This document shows, in pieces, positions 1 through 8,762 of a stretch of DNA of 35,185 nt (within the stretch, counting starts at the first letter, position 1; each line of letters begins with the position of its first letter). A program made the translations under genes and the position numbers. Location: contig JAFGQU010000015.1 of the NCBI GenBank assembly GCA_016935525.1, positions 68,162 to 103,346 of the forward strand, given 5' to 3'. Source of the stretch: Candidatus Omnitrophota bacterium. Lineage in GTDB: Bacteria > Omnitrophota > Gorgyraeia > Duberdicusellales > 4484-171. The notes under the pieces are model-generated. The model was given only the letters and a program-made list of their open reading frames with translations. It was not told the DNA's origin and ran no database searches.

Positions 1-325
1 CAATAATCCTCTTTTTCCCCATATAACGGGCCAGAAGGGCCTGCCCGACCGTATTATTGATTTTATGCGCTCCGGTATGCAAAAGATCTTCCCGTTTCAG
101 GTATATCTTCATCCCTAACTGTCCGCTTAACCGGACCGCGTGTGTCAACGGGCTGGGCCGTCCGACATATTCTTTTAGATAATACCCCAGCTCCTGCCGG
201 AATTTCCTGCTGGTCCTTATCTTACGGTAGTGTTTCTCAAGTTGAGCCAGACAGAACACCAGAGTCTCCGGCATAAACTTTCCGCCAAAACGGCCAAAAT
301 AACCTTTACTATCAGGTACTTTCAT
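1..325 (-). CDS. trpB: Tryptophan synthase beta chain, N-terminal part (cut by window edge)
   Basis: TrpB condenses indole with L-serine, using PLP, to make tryptophan in the alpha2-beta2 complex with TrpA. Reading down from an ATG at 325, about 108 codons are visible. The N-terminus has the family's [15 protein letters not shown] signature (residues 8-22). The PLP segment [16 protein letters not shown] follows, with the Schiff-base lysine at about residue 88, in HKINN. The frame is open to the window edge, so the gene continues beyond base 1. Its start overlaps the 3' end of trpF by 14 nt, which indicates translational coupling. TrpA would be expected next, outside the window. Identification is firm; only about a quarter of the protein is visible. 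Confidence 0.95.
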   Translation of the reverse strand, partial: MKVPDSKGYFGRFGGKFMPETLVFCLAQLEKHYRKIRTSRKFRQELGYYLKEYVGRPSPLTHAVRLSGQLGMKIYLKREDLLHTGAHKINNTVGQALLARYMGKKRII

Positions 326-944
326 ACGTCTTTACATTATAAATGAATTGTCTCATCAGATCTTCATTTTTTTTCGCCGGGACGCTTTCGATGCCGCTGG
401 CGGCATCAACCGCATATATATTTTTCATCGTGAGTGCCAAACGGACATTATCGGCGGTAAGCCCTCCAGAGATAATGATCTTTTTATCTTTGCCGATCGG
501 CTCGATTTTTTTCAATACATCTTTGGGGATCTTTTTACATCCCTGTTGCTTCTGTTCTTGACTCATATCAAATAAATACGCATCGACATGATACCGCTCA
601 CATTGGCCGATAAAATCCTCTTGATGCGGGAATATAGTTTTGATCACCCGGTAGGATTTCCTGAATTCACTGCAATATGCCGGGGGCTCTTCTCCGTGAA
701 ACTGAAGGGCTCCCAGCCGCAACTCACCGGCGATCTCATGTACCGTTTCTTTTACTTCATTTACGAATACTCCTACCGTGAGGATGAACGGATCGATCTC
801 TTTTATGATTTTCTTAGCCTGGGTGAGCGTGACCGAACGAGGGCTTTTATGAGAGAAAATCAGACCTAAGGCGTCGGCTCCGTATCGCGAAGCTAGTAAC
901 GCGTCTTCGACATTAGTGATCCCGCATATTTTCACTTTAACCAT
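312..944 (-). CDS. trpF: Phosphoribosylanthranilate isomerase
   Basis: TrpF performs the Amadori rearrangement of phosphoribosylanthranilate to CdRP, the third committed step of tryptophan synthesis. It is a single-domain TIM barrel. The N-terminal [10 protein letters not shown] contains the catalytic Cys. Also visible are [43 protein letters not shown] and [10 protein letters not shown], the last two being phosphate-binding loops. I chose the ATG at 944 (about 210 aa) because it starts right at MVKVKICG. An ATG at 983 would add 13 residues with no family similarity, and one at 950 adds two. The chosen start overlaps trpC by 8 nt; the stop overlaps trpB by 14 nt. Length is normal for a monofunctional TrpF. 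Confidence 0.95.
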   Translation of the reverse strand: MVKVKICGITNVEDALLASRYGADALGLIFSHKSPRSVTLTQAKKIIKEIDPFILTVGVFVNEVKETVHEIAGELRLGALQFHGEEPPAYCSEFRKSYRVIKTIFPHQEDFIGQCERYHVDAYLFDMSQEQKQQGCKKIPKDVLKKIEPIGKDKKIIISGGLTADNVRLALTMKNIYAVDAASGIESVPAKKNEDLMRQFIYNVKTYEST

Positions 945-1719
945 CGACATCCAACTCTTTGATCTTGGATTCAATATCGTCATTCTGCATAACTGCCTCG
1001 CCCACCAACACCGCGTTGATGTTCAACCCTTTTAACACAAGCATCTCTTTCCGTGAACTGATCCCGCTTTCGGAAACAGTAACGATGTTCTTCGGGACAA
1101 ACGGAGCTATTTTTTTTGTCGTGGAAAAATCTATTTTCAACGTCTGCAGGTTACGGTTATTGATCCCGACGATCTCAACCGGATACTTCAATACCTTACG
1201 TAGCTCCTTCTCGGTATGGACCTCTACCAGTACATCCATGCCCAAATCGCGGGCACACTCATGAAGATGCGCGAATTTCTTTTCATCGAGAATACGGACG
1301 ATTAATAGTATCGCATCGGCTCCCAGAGCCCGCGATTCCATGACCTGACTTTCATCTAAAATGAAATCTTTACGTAAAATCGGCAGGTTGACCTCTTTAC
1401 GCACTTCTTCGATATAATGGGATTTACCCAGAAAAAATTCTTCTTCAGTAAGGATAGATAACGCTTTGGCGCCGGCACGTTCCATGCGCAAGGCCAGTTC
1501 ACAAGGCGAGAACACTTTACGGATAACGCCTTTAGAAGGAGACGCCTGTTTAAGTTCGGTAATCAGGGATATTTTCCCTTCCTGATTGATCGCGTCTTTA
1601 AACGACCTCACTTTCGGCGCTTTCTTTAATAACGAAAGGATACCTTCCTTATTGTTTTTAAGGATCGCGATCTTTTTCTTCTTACTCTCGATAATGAGCG
1701 GTAAAATATTATAATTCAT
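937..1719 (-). CDS. trpC: Indole-3-glycerol-phosphate synthase
   Basis: TrpC closes the indole ring by decarboxylating and dehydrating CdRP to indole-3-glycerol phosphate. It is a TIM barrel of about 260 aa, and this protein is of normal monofunctional length. Diagnostic strands are LITELKQASPSKGVI (catalytic Glu and Lys), LSILTEEEFFLG, LPILRKDFI (catalytic Lys), DAILLIV, VEVHTEKEL, VGINNRNLQT and TVSESGI. The ATG at 1719 gives MNYNILPLI and an 11 nt overlap with trpD. The ATG at 1731 adds four residues and cannot be excluded. It is separate from trpF, unlike the fused enterobacterial TrpCF. Confidence 0.95.
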   Translation of the reverse strand: MNYNILPLIIESKKKKIAILKNNKEGILSLLKKAPKVRSFKDAINQEGKISLITELKQASPSKGVIRKVFSPCELALRMERAGAKALSILTEEEFFLGKSHYIEEVRKEVNLPILRKDFILDESQVMESRALGADAILLIVRILDEKKFAHLHECARDLGMDVLVEVHTEKELRKVLKYPVEIVGINNRNLQTLKIDFSTTKKIAPFVPKNIVTVSESGISSRKEMLVLKGLNINAVLVGEAVMQNDDIESKIKELDVDG

Positions 1720-2743
1720 GGTGTTCCCCAAGAAATCTTTTCAGGGCTAGAAACTTTTCTTTTGCCTTCCCGCTTTCGACAAGCTGACGAGCCACCCTCA
1801 CTCCCGCTTTAAGGTCTTTTACTTTATTCAGCAATAAGAAACTGGCTGCAGCATTGGCCAGGACAATATCTAAGTGCGGACCTTTTTTCCCTCTCAATAT
1901 ATCGGTAATCACCCGGGCACTCTCTTTGGCATCTTTCACTTCGATCTGCGCGAGGCTGCATTTTTTCAAGCCGAAATGAGAAGGATAGAACGATATCTTC
2001 TTGATACTTTTATTGTGAAGAAAGACCACTCTTGTCGCCCCCATAAGGCTCACTTCATCTTTCACCGCTTCGCCGTAAACCACAAATGCCCGCCTCCCCC
2101 CTAAATATTTCAAAGCCCGGGCCATCGGTTCTAACAGATCAGGATGGAAAACCCCCAAAAGCTGCACATTCGCCTGCGCCGGGTTGCAGAGCGGACCGAG
2201 GATATTGAATATCGTTTTGATACCGATCTGTGTGCGTACCGGAGCCACTACTTTAAATGCCGGATGAAAGGTCGGGGCGAACAAAAACCCTACGCCGATC
2301 TTCTTGATCGCCTCTTGAGTGATGCGAGGAGGCGTATCCATCGGGATACCCATAAATTCCAGTACATCGGCACTCCCGCAGTGAGATGACGCCGCCCGAT
2401 TACCATGTTTAGCTACTTTTATTCCGGAGGCGGCAACAATAAACGCGACTGCCGTAGAAATGTTAAACGCATGGACACCAGCTCCCCCGGTCCCCACCGG
2501 GTCGAACACAACATCCCCGGACGTCCCGCCGGTCACATTGATCTTAAGGGCTTTCTCTCTCACCACACTTGCGGCGGCGGCGATCTCCTCATAGGTCTCC
2601 CCTTTAGTCTTAAGGGCCGCCAGAAACGCCGCAATCTGAATAAGGGTCGCTTTTTCTTCAAAGATCTCACGAAAGACTCCCTGAGTCTCACTCAAGGTGA
2701 GATCCCGCCGGAGGATCAATTTATTTGTCGCTTCTTTAATCAT
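1709..2743 (-). CDS. trpD: Anthranilate phosphoribosyltransferase
   Basis: TrpD transfers the phosphoribosyl group from PRPP to anthranilate. At 344 aa it is the stand-alone form, not fused to TrpG. Visible motifs are the PRPP glycine loop VGTGGAGVHAFNIST (the family usually has GTGGDG; here Ala replaces Asp), the substrate loop KHGNRAASSHCGSADVLE, and FNILGPLCNPA. The N-terminal helical domain precedes them. The start overlaps the trpG stop by 4 nt (ATGA) and the 3' end overlaps trpC, so it is an internal gene of the trpGDCFB run. Confidence 0.95.
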   Translation of the reverse strand: MIKEATNKLILRRDLTLSETQGVFREIFEEKATLIQIAAFLAALKTKGETYEEIAAAASVVREKALKINVTGGTSGDVVFDPVGTGGAGVHAFNISTAVAFIVAASGIKVAKHGNRAASSHCGSADVLEFMGIPMDTPPRITQEAIKKIGVGFLFAPTFHPAFKVVAPVRTQIGIKTIFNILGPLCNPAQANVQLLGVFHPDLLEPMARALKYLGGRRAFVVYGEAVKDEVSLMGATRVVFLHNKSIKKISFYPSHFGLKKCSLAQIEVKDAKESARVITDILRGKKGPHLDIVLANAAASFLLLNKVKDLKAGVRVARQLVESGKAKEKFLALKRFLGEHHEL

Positions 2744-3315
2744 AGACGAAGAAAATTTTTCAATAGTTTCTTACCTTCTCCCGTTAAAATGGATTCGGGA
2801 TGGAATTGGACTCCGTATAAAGGATAGACTTTTTCTCTGATTCCCATTATTATACCATCTTCGGTATGAGCGTTCACCTCTAAATTCGCACTGAGCGAAT
2901 GGTTGTCGACGATCAAAGAATGGTACCGGGTCGCTTCAAAAGGCGACGGCAACCCTTTAAAAATAGTGTGGCCGTTATGATAGATAAGCGACGTTTTCCC
3001 GTGCATAATACTGGGAGCTTTGACTATCCGCGCGCCAAATACCGAACCGATACATTGATGCCCCAGACACACCCCGAGGATAGGGATATCCCGATAGAAC
3101 TGTTTGATCACCTCACAACTGACCCCGGCACTTTGCGGATTCCCGGGGCCGGGAGAGATCACGATCCTTGCCGGATGCAACTTCTTGATCTGCTCAATGC
3201 CGATCTGATCGTTACGGACCACCGCCATGTCTTCCCCCAATTCTCCGAAATACTGTACGAGGTTATAGGTAAACGAATCGTAATTATCTATCATCAATAT
3301 TTTTCTTTTTTTCAT
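2740..3315 (-). CDS. trpG: Anthranilate synthase glutamine amidotransferase subunit
   Basis: This class I glutamine amidotransferase supplies ammonia to TrpE for anthranilate synthesis; in many bacteria the same subunit also serves PabB. It is 191 aa, normal for unfused TrpG. Motifs are IDNYDSFTYNLVQYFGELG at the N-terminus (residues 9-27), the oxyanion region SPGPGNP (54-60), the nucleophile in GVCLGHQ (Cys83) and the His/Glu pair in GVQFHPESI. The start overlaps murA by 4 nt. No trpE lies beside it, so its synthase partner must be encoded elsewhere, and a dual role with PabB is possible. Confidence 0.93.
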   Translation of the reverse strand: MKKRKILMIDNYDSFTYNLVQYFGELGEDMAVVRNDQIGIEQIKKLHPARIVISPGPGNPQSAGVSCEVIKQFYRDIPILGVCLGHQCIGSVFGARIVKAPSIMHGKTSLIYHNGHTIFKGLPSPFEATRYHSLIVDNHSLSANLEVNAHTEDGIIMGIREKVYPLYGVQFHPESILTGEGKKLLKNFLRL

Positions 3316-4574
3316 TGTTTTTCGCGGTTTATTCTTGCGCCTAACTGTCTTAGTTTTTCTTCAAGTTTATAATATCCCCGGTCAAGATGGTAAATACGTA
3401 ATATTTCCGTTTTCCCCTGGGAAACCAGTCCGGCGATCACCAACGCCGCCGAAGCCCTTAAATCCGAAGCCATGACTTCAGCCCCATACATTGAACGGGT
3501 ACCTTCGATGATCGCATACGGACCGCTCCGAGAGATCTTCGCTCCCATTCGCTGTAGTTCCGCCACATGCATAAACCGGTCGGGAAATATTTTCTCGGTA
3601 ATCAAAGAAACCCCATCAGCCAGGCAAAGCGGGATCATAAATTGGGCTTGCAGATCGGTAGGAAACCCGGGAAATGGTAACGTAGTGATGTTTACCGGAC
3701 GAAGTTTACGCGGAGGACGGATGGTAAGTATATTTTTTTTCATACGCAACTGCGCGCCCATGCGCCGGGCACATTCAAGCACCGAAGTCATATGCAGAGG
3801 ATGCACGTTTTTAATAGTCAACGGCGAACGAGTCGCAAGACTGGCAGCGATCAACGTTCCGACTTCGATCCGGTCGGGAATAACGGTATGTTCGGCCCCA
3901 TGCAGCTCCTTTTTCCCTTTCACTTTGATCAACTGGGTCCCTCCGCCCTGGATATCCGCTCCCATCTTCTTGAGAAATGATACGAGATCGGCGATCTCCG
4001 GTTCACACGCGCTATATTCAATAAGCGTCTCACCTTTAGCTAATGTCGCCGCCATCAATACATTCCCGGTGCCCAGTACCGAAGAACCGAAATGCCCGCC
4101 TAAAAATACATGGTTTCCGATAAGACCGGCGGCGGTATGTCCGACGCAATATCCGTTTTCAATGATCAAATGGGCGCCTAACTGGATAAGACCTTTTATA
4201 TGAAGATCTACCGGCCGGGAACCGATCACGCAGCCCCCGGGAAGAGAGACTTTGGCTTTTTTACGTTTGGCCAGTAACGGGCCCAATACGCAGAATGAAG
4301 CCCGCATAGTCCGTACCAGTCGATAAGGAGCGACATAATTTCTCTGCCGGCGGGAATGGATCCGTAACGTATGACCGGAAAATTCTATTTTTTTCCCTAA
4401 ATTCTCTAATATACGGGCCATCGTACGCACATCACTTAAATCCGGGACATTATGGATCACACACGTCTCGTCAGTGAGTAAGGTCGCGGCCATAATCGGT
4501 AAACTCGAATTTTTCGAGCCGCTGGCACTCACCTGGCCTTTTAAAATTGATTTATATACTACGAATTTATCCAT
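3312..4574 (-). CDS. murA: UDP-N-acetylglucosamine 1-carboxyvinyltransferase
   Basis: MurA transfers enolpyruvate from PEP to UDP-GlcNAc, the first committed step of peptidoglycan synthesis, in the cytoplasm. At 420 aa it is of normal length. The N-terminal SASGSKNSSLPI carries the conserved Lys-Asn pair. The flexible active-site loop SLPGGCVIGSRPVDLHI has the reactive cysteine at residue 115, the position that fosfomycin alkylates. FPTDLQAQ carries the catalytic Asp. Some bacteria have Asp instead of Cys in the loop, but here it is Cys. It lies between prmC and trpG, probably in one transcript. The Shine-Dalgarno before the ATG is weak (AATAGG directly adjacent). Confidence 0.96.
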   Translation of the reverse strand: MDKFVVYKSILKGQVSASGSKNSSLPIMAATLLTDETCVIHNVPDLSDVRTMARILENLGKKIEFSGHTLRIHSRRQRNYVAPYRLVRTMRASFCVLGPLLAKRKKAKVSLPGGCVIGSRPVDLHIKGLIQLGAHLIIENGYCVGHTAAGLIGNHVFLGGHFGSSVLGTGNVLMAATLAKGETLIEYSACEPEIADLVSFLKKMGADIQGGGTQLIKVKGKKELHGAEHTVIPDRIEVGTLIAASLATRSPLTIKNVHPLHMTSVLECARRMGAQLRMKKNILTIRPPRKLRPVNITTLPFPGFPTDLQAQFMIPLCLADGVSLITEKIFPDRFMHVAELQRMGAKISRSGPYAIIEGTRSMYGAEVMASDLRASAALVIAGLVSQGKTEILRIYHLDRGYYKLEEKLRQLGARINREKQ

Positions 4575-4581
4575 CCTATTC

Positions 4582-4666
4582 AGCGTATAGCGTATAGCGG
4601 CTGGCGATTAGAAAGGATTCTTTCTTTTTTCCCCGTCTAATCGCTCAACGCTTTCCGCTCACCGCT
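4582..4666. repeat. Intergenic heptad repeats flanking a 9-bp palindrome
   Basis: Between prmC and murA the left arm has AGCGTAT twice plus AGCG (4582-4599). The right arm has CGCTCAA, CGCTTTC, CGCTCAC and CGCT (4642-4666). GCGATTAGA (4604-4612) and TCTAATCGC (4636-4644) form a perfect 9-bp inverted pair around a pyrimidine-rich loop. The heptads on the two arms are themselves partly complementary, which extends the stem imperfectly. The right arm runs into the prmC 3' end and supplies its stop codon. There is no T-run in terminator position, so this looks like a repeat element rather than a terminator. Confidence 0.7.
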
Positions 4667-5459
4667 GCCTCTTTTGTAATACTACTCCCCGCCAATGGCC
4701 GGCATAGTCTTTAATCCACCCCTCTATCCGGTAAGAATCGTGCGCAAAAATATATGGAGAAAGCCTCCCGCGATGAGTCGAACCCATCTCCATCACCAGA
4801 TATCCTCCCCGACGCAGATAATGGACAGCCTGATCAATGATCTTTAAAAGATAGTCCATTCCGTCATCGCCTCCGGCGAACGCTCTATATGGTTCGGCCA
4901 ATGCCGGGCTGATATCGCAAGAAGCTACATAAGGCGGATTAGAAATCACCAGATCAAATGAATCGGGCTTAAAGGCCGAAAACAGATCGCTCTGCACCAA
5001 CCTGACAGTACAATGATGACGGTCACGATTGCCGGCGGCAACCCGGAGAGCTTCAAAACTTATGTCTGAAGCATACATCCGTATCTGAATTCCCAAGGTT
5101 TTTTCGATACTCACTGCAATGTTACCACTTCCGCAACATAAATCAAGAATATCACAAAAGCGCTTTTCCTTTATAATCCGGATCGCCTCTTCGACGATCA
5201 ATTCGGTTTCCGGCCGGGGGATCAATACCGCCGGCGACATCAGAAACTCGAGCCCCCAGAATTCCTCTTTTTCCAAAAGATACGATAAAGGGACACCGTC
5301 GGCATATGATTCTTTAATCCGGTCAAGACGACTCAATTGGTCGCGGCTGAGCACTAATGACTCCTCCTCAGGAGTACCGGTTACCTGCTTTAAGAGATAA
5401 CGAAAATCGTCCGGGCGGAAAATATCCCGATTATGTCTTATCCAATTCTTGAGCCTCAT
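4659..5459 (-). CDS. prmC: Peptide chain release factor N5-glutamine methyltransferase
   Basis: PrmC methylates the glutamine of the GGQ motif in release factors, using S-adenosylmethionine, and so speeds peptide release. The 266-aa protein has an N-terminal helical domain and a Rossmann methyltransferase domain. The SAM loop is [13 protein letters not shown] (about residues 106-118; most homologues have DxGxGSG). The substrate-binding NPPY motif is at residues 174-177 in [12 protein letters not shown], and IPRPETE at 80-86 is also typical. Its start overlaps the 3' end of prfA, its substrate gene, by 29 nt. This prfA-prmC pairing is widespread and supports the call over a DNA methylase. Confidence 0.94.
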   Translation of the reverse strand: MRLKNWIRHNRDIFRPDDFRYLLKQVTGTPEEESLVLSRDQLSRLDRIKESYADGVPLSYLLEKEEFWGLEFLMSPAVLIPRPETELIVEEAIRIIKEKRFCDILDLCCGSGNIAVSIEKTLGIQIRMYASDISFEALRVAAGNRDRHHCTVRLVQSDLFSAFKPDSFDLVISNPPYVASCDISPALAEPYRAFAGGDDGMDYLLKIIDQAVHYLRRGGYLVMEMGSTHRGRLSPYIFAHDSYRIEGWIKDYAGHWRGVVLQKRQR

Positions 5460-6507
5460 ATATTTTTCTTCGTTCTACCGCCATCAGTTCTTTTACTACA
5501 AAATCGAGTTCCCCGGTAATAATGAGATCAAGTTTATACAGCGTAAGATTAATACGATGATCGGTAACCCGGCGTTCGGGAAAATTATAGGTACGGATCT
5601 TTTCACTACGTTCTCCGGTCCCGATCTGCCCTCTTCTTTGTTGAGTCACATGAGCCCGGTTTTCCTGTTCCCGTTTATCCAGAAGACGGGCTTTCAACAC
5701 GCGCAAGGCTTTTTCCCGGTTTTTGATCTGGGAACGTTCGTCCTGACAGGTTACGACCAATCCTGTCGGCAGATGAGTCATCCGTACTGCCGAATCGGTA
5801 CGGTTCACGTGTTGCCCGCCGGCACCGGAAGCCCGATAGGTATCAATCTTCAGATCTTCCTGATTAATAGTTATGTCGACCTCTTGAGGCTCGATCAACA
5901 CCGCAACCGTCACCGTTGACGTATGGATACGGCCTCCGGATTCGGTAATCGGCACCCGCTGGACCCGATGGACTCCGCTTTCATACTTCAAATGAGCCCA
6001 GGTCCCCTCTCCTTTCATGGAAAAAACGATTTCTTTATATCCGCCCAGCTCGGTGAAATGAGAGCTTAAGACCTCCCGTTTCCATTTTTTTTTCTCGGCA
6101 TAATGCGAATACATATTAAAGAGTTCGGCGGCAAATAACGCCGACTCTTCTCCCCCGGCGGCGGCACGTATCTCGATGATAACATCGCGGTCCGGCTGAG
6201 CATTTTGCGCGAATAACGCTTCTTCAATACTCCTCTCGATAAGGTCGATTTTTTCGGTGACTTGCGGCAACTCCTGACGAGCCATATCCTGAACTTCATC
6301 GTCTTCCCCGGAAGATGCGATCATCTTTTCCAGGTCCTGTTTCTCCCGAAGAAGAGTTTCCCGCTCTTTGATCTTAGCGACGAGCTTCTCCAGAAAAGCG
6401 AACCGCTTCGCACGCGTATGATAATCACTCTCTTTGTATACTTCCGGATCAGCAAGTTGTCGGGAAAGGTCTTTGTGCTCCGTGAGTATTTTACGGTAAT
6501 CAATCAT
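5431..6507 (-). CDS. prfA: Peptide chain release factor 1
   Basis: RF1 reads UAA and UAG stop codons and triggers peptidyl-tRNA hydrolysis on the ribosome. The 358-aa protein has the catalytic GGQ at residues 230-232 in [16 protein letters not shown]. The codon-recognition tripeptide is PIT at 186-188 ([14 protein letters not shown]). The PxT form identifies RF1 rather than RF2, which has SPF and is encoded separately at 20788-21882. The ATG at 6507 has AGGA a few bases upstream. Downstream prmC encodes the GGQ methyltransferase. Full length and intact. Confidence 0.97.
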   Translation of the reverse strand: MIDYRKILTEHKDLSRQLADPEVYKESDYHTRAKRFAFLEKLVAKIKERETLLREKQDLEKMIASSGEDDEVQDMARQELPQVTEKIDLIERSIEEALFAQNAQPDRDVIIEIRAAAGGEESALFAAELFNMYSHYAEKKKWKREVLSSHFTELGGYKEIVFSMKGEGTWAHLKYESGVHRVQRVPITESGGRIHTSTVTVAVLIEPQEVDITINQEDLKIDTYRASGAGGQHVNRTDSAVRMTHLPTGLVVTCQDERSQIKNREKALRVLKARLLDKREQENRAHVTQQRRGQIGTGERSEKIRTYNFPERRVTDHRINLTLYKLDLIITGELDFVVKELMAVERRKIYEAQELDKT

Positions 6508-6553
6508 GGATTCCTAAAAGGTACCCTTGGGACGTACGTTAATTATAAAGGGA

Positions 6554-6760
6554 TTATTTTTTTTCCCCTTTATATTTTCTCATGAATTTCTCTACCCGGC
6601 CTTCGGAATCGACGAATTTCTGTTTACCCGTAAAAAAAGGATGGCAATTCGAGCAGATTTCCACGTTAATAGTCTTTTTGGTCGAACGGGTATGGACCAC
6701 GTTGCCACAGGCACAGGAAATAATCGCCACATCATATTTTGGGTGAATCTCTTTTTTCAT
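6554..6760 (-). CDS. rpmE: 50S ribosomal protein L31
   Basis: L31 sits on the 50S central protuberance and bridges to the 30S head. The 68-aa protein is of the zinc-binding (C+) type: CACG (Cys16 and Cys18) and CSNCHPFF (Cys37 and Cys40) supply four ligands. It begins MKKEIHPKY and ends in a basic tail, both typical. A strong Shine-Dalgarno, GGAGG, lies just upstream of the ATG at 6760. It is the first gene of the rpmE-prfA-prmC-murA-trp run. The rho-rpmE-prfA-prmC order is common across bacteria. Confidence 0.96.
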   Translation of the reverse strand: MKKEIHPKYDVAIISCACGNVVHTRSTKKTINVEICSNCHPFFTGKQKFVDSEGRVEKFMRKYKGEKK

Positions 6761-6804
6761 AATAATCCTCCTTTTCCACCTGCATATTTTAAAATCTTGC
6801 GGTT

Positions 6805-6810
6805 ATTATA
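6805..6810 (-). promoter_or_regulatory. Probable -10 box of the rpmE-prfA-prmC-murA-trp transcript
   Basis: On the minus strand GTGTATAATAAC contains a perfect TATAAT at 6810-6805, about 45 nt before the rpmE start, leaving room for a leader with the GGAGG site. I see no good -35 hexamer at 16-18 nt, so only the -10 is well supported. It lies just after the inverted repeat at 6812-6848. This region is the only obvious promoter gap before the nine-gene run. Confidence 0.45.
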
Positions 6811-6811
6811 C

Positions 6812-6848
6812 ACCTTTAAAAGAAGACAAAAAGGCCTTTCTTAAAGGT
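6812..6848 (-). terminator. Inverted repeat after rho, possible terminator
   Basis: ACCTTTAA (6812-6819) and TTAAAGGT (6841-6848) are perfectly complementary 8-mers. Two further partly paired AGAA/TTTC bases lie inside, and the inner part is itself a short AAAGGCCTTT palindrome. It follows the rho stop by 24 nt on the minus strand. There is no clean T-run after the stem (a TATAAT-containing stretch follows), so termination is plausible but unproven. Confidence 0.35.
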
Positions 6849-6872
6849 AAGATGCCCTCAATTATATCATAT

Positions 6873-8141
6873 TTATTTGTTCAGGGTGAGCAAAAATTCT
6901 ACGTTATTTTTCGTCTTGGAAAGCTTTTCTATCAAAAGCTCCAAAGATTCGGCAGAACTTAACTCATTCAAAGCTTTACGTAACACCCATATCCGGGAAA
7001 GCTCATCGGGATGCAAAAGCAGTTCTTCCCGGCGGGTATTGGATCTCTTGATATCAATCGCCGGATAGATCCTTCTCTGGAATATGTTACGGTCTAATGT
7101 GGCTTCCATGTTTCCCGTCCCTTTAAATTCTTCAAAAATGACATCATCCATACGGGATCCGGTATCGACCAGGCCGGTCGCGATAATCGTAAGCGATCCC
7201 CCCTCTTCCAAGGCCCGCGCGGCACCAAAAAACCGTTTCGGCTTATGGAGAGCATTAGAATCTATTCCTCCCGAGAGGATCCTGCCGGAATGAGGTTCAT
7301 TGAGGTTATAAGCCCGGGCCAGACGGGTAATACTATCCAAAAGGATCACTACATGTTTTTTATGTTCGACCAGACGTTTGGCTTTTTCCAACACCATTTC
7401 GGCGACCTGAACATGACGCTGCGCCGGCTCGTCAAAGGTGGACGAGATCACCTCGCCTTTCACCATCGTTTTCATTTCGGTGACTTCTTCCGGCCGTTCA
7501 TCGATCAAAAGTACGATCAAATTGATGTCGGGATTGTTTTTCATGATACCGTTGGCGATTTTCTGAAGGATCACTGTTTTTCCGCTGTAAGGAGGAGCTA
7601 CAATCAATCCCCGTTGCCCCTTTCCTATAGGACAGATCAGATCAAGGATCCGGGTAGAATATCCCTGAGGTTCCGTTTCTAAAATAAACCGTTCCTTGGG
7701 ATAGGTCGGGATCAAATTATCAAAAAGCACCCGGTTACGCGCTTCTTCCGGATCTTCAAAATTGACCGCCTCGACTTTAAGTAACGCAAAATATTTTTCG
7801 CTTTCCTTAGGGGGCCGGATCTGCCCGCTCACGGTATCGCCGGTACGTAACGAGAATTTCCTGATCTGCGAAGGAGATACGTAAATATCATCGGGAGACG
7901 GCAGATAGTTGTAGTTGGGTGACCGTAAGAACCCAAATCCCTCGGAAAGGACTTCCAGCACCCCGCTGCCGAACATCAACCCTTCCTGCTCAGCTTTGGC
8001 ATGCAGGATCTTAAAAATCAGATCCTGCTTCTTCAAACCTCCCACACCGTTGATCTTCAGGTCTTTAGCGACCTTATTCAACTCCGATATTTTCATTTCT
8101 TTTAACATCCCGATATCCATCGTCTGAGTTTTCTGTGCCAT
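6873..8141 (-). CDS. rho: Transcription termination factor Rho
   Basis: Rho is a hexameric RNA-dependent ATPase that ends untranslated transcripts. The 422-aa protein has an N-terminal Rho-N helical domain (about 10-50), an RNA-binding cold-shock fold with [22 protein letters not shown] (about 68-89), and a RecA-like ATPase domain. Walker A is [12 protein letters not shown] (178-189), Walker B is [16 protein letters not shown], and the Q/R-loop region is [21 protein letters not shown]. The residue before Ser-Gly-Lys is Tyr, where E. coli has Lys-Ala. There is no large N-terminal insertion. The start is fixed by a consensus GGAGGT eight bases before the ATG at 8141. It is last in the polA-glgA-coaE-rho run, 15 nt after coaE. 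Confidence 0.97.
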   Translation of the reverse strand: MAQKTQTMDIGMLKEMKISELNKVAKDLKINGVGGLKKQDLIFKILHAKAEQEGLMFGSGVLEVLSEGFGFLRSPNYNYLPSPDDIYVSPSQIRKFSLRTGDTVSGQIRPPKESEKYFALLKVEAVNFEDPEEARNRVLFDNLIPTYPKERFILETEPQGYSTRILDLICPIGKGQRGLIVAPPYSGKTVILQKIANGIMKNNPDINLIVLLIDERPEEVTEMKTMVKGEVISSTFDEPAQRHVQVAEMVLEKAKRLVEHKKHVVILLDSITRLARAYNLNEPHSGRILSGGIDSNALHKPKRFFGAARALEEGGSLTIIATGLVDTGSRMDDVIFEEFKGTGNMEATLDRNIFQRRIYPAIDIKRSNTRREELLLHPDELSRIWVLRKALNELSSAESLELLIEKLSKTKNNVEFLLTLNK

Positions 8142-8156
8142 CGAGTTACCTCCTTA

Positions 8157-8762
8157 TTATGTGTGCTTATTAGTTTTATTGGACAGGATCGACCATATGT
8201 TATCTACGTGAACTTCAAGTTTTTTCCGGGTTGAATCATTTACGATTACAAAACGGCTTTTATAAGCTTTTTTTCTTTTTTGCACAAAGGCAAGTTTTTT
8301 TTGAGCCTGAATGGGGCTCACCTTAAACTTCTTCCGGATACGGCTGAGGATATTGTTCCGAGACGACTTCACCATAATCACCTCGTCGAACAACGTATCC
8401 AGTTTCTTTTCAAAAAGCAGAGGGATTTCCGCCACCGCTATAATGTCTTTTCGTCTGACTTGTGTTACCCAGAGTTTCAATGACCTGATCACTTCCGGAT
8501 GCACGGCCGATTCCAGTGTTGCTAATATCTTTGGATCACTATACACCAGTTGCTGTATTCTTTTGCGTGAGATGTTCTTTTTAGCGGTAAGCACCTCGGG
8601 GTATCGTTTAGCGATAACTTTATATACTCGCGACCTTTTATCGTTATACAGTCTATGGACCAGTTTGTCCGCATCAAAGATCTTCACACCTTTTTCCCTG
8701 AACAAACGCGCGACGGTACTTTTACCGCTACAGATAGTACCGGTTATTGCAACGACTGGCAT
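8157..8762 (-). CDS. coaE: Dephospho-CoA kinase
   Basis: CoaE phosphorylates the 3' hydroxyl of dephospho-CoA, the last step of coenzyme A synthesis. The 201-aa protein has the P-loop GTICSGKST at residues 8-16, then VARLFREKGVKIFDADKLVH, where the DAD element is the conserved substrate/Mg region. VHPEV and VAEIPLLFEKKLDTLFDEVIMV are further family signatures. Length is normal. The start overlaps the 3' end of glgA by 19 nt, and rho follows closely, so all are likely co-transcribed. Confidence 0.94.
   Translation of the reverse strand: MPVVAITGTICSGKSTVARLFREKGVKIFDADKLVHRLYNDKRSRVYKVIAKRYPEVLTAKKNISRKRIQQLVYSDPKILATLESAVHPEVIRSLKLWVTQVRRKDIIAVAEIPLLFEKKLDTLFDEVIMVKSSRNNILSRIRKKFKVSPIQAQKKLAFVQKRKKAYKSRFVIVNDSTRKKLEVHVDNIWSILSNKTNKHT

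Noticed and set aside
588-869. 93-codon plus-strand frame opposite trpF
   Set aside because: Fully antisense to a well-supported gene and without recognisable motifs; the same applies to other long antisense frames over murA, rho, secA and prfB.
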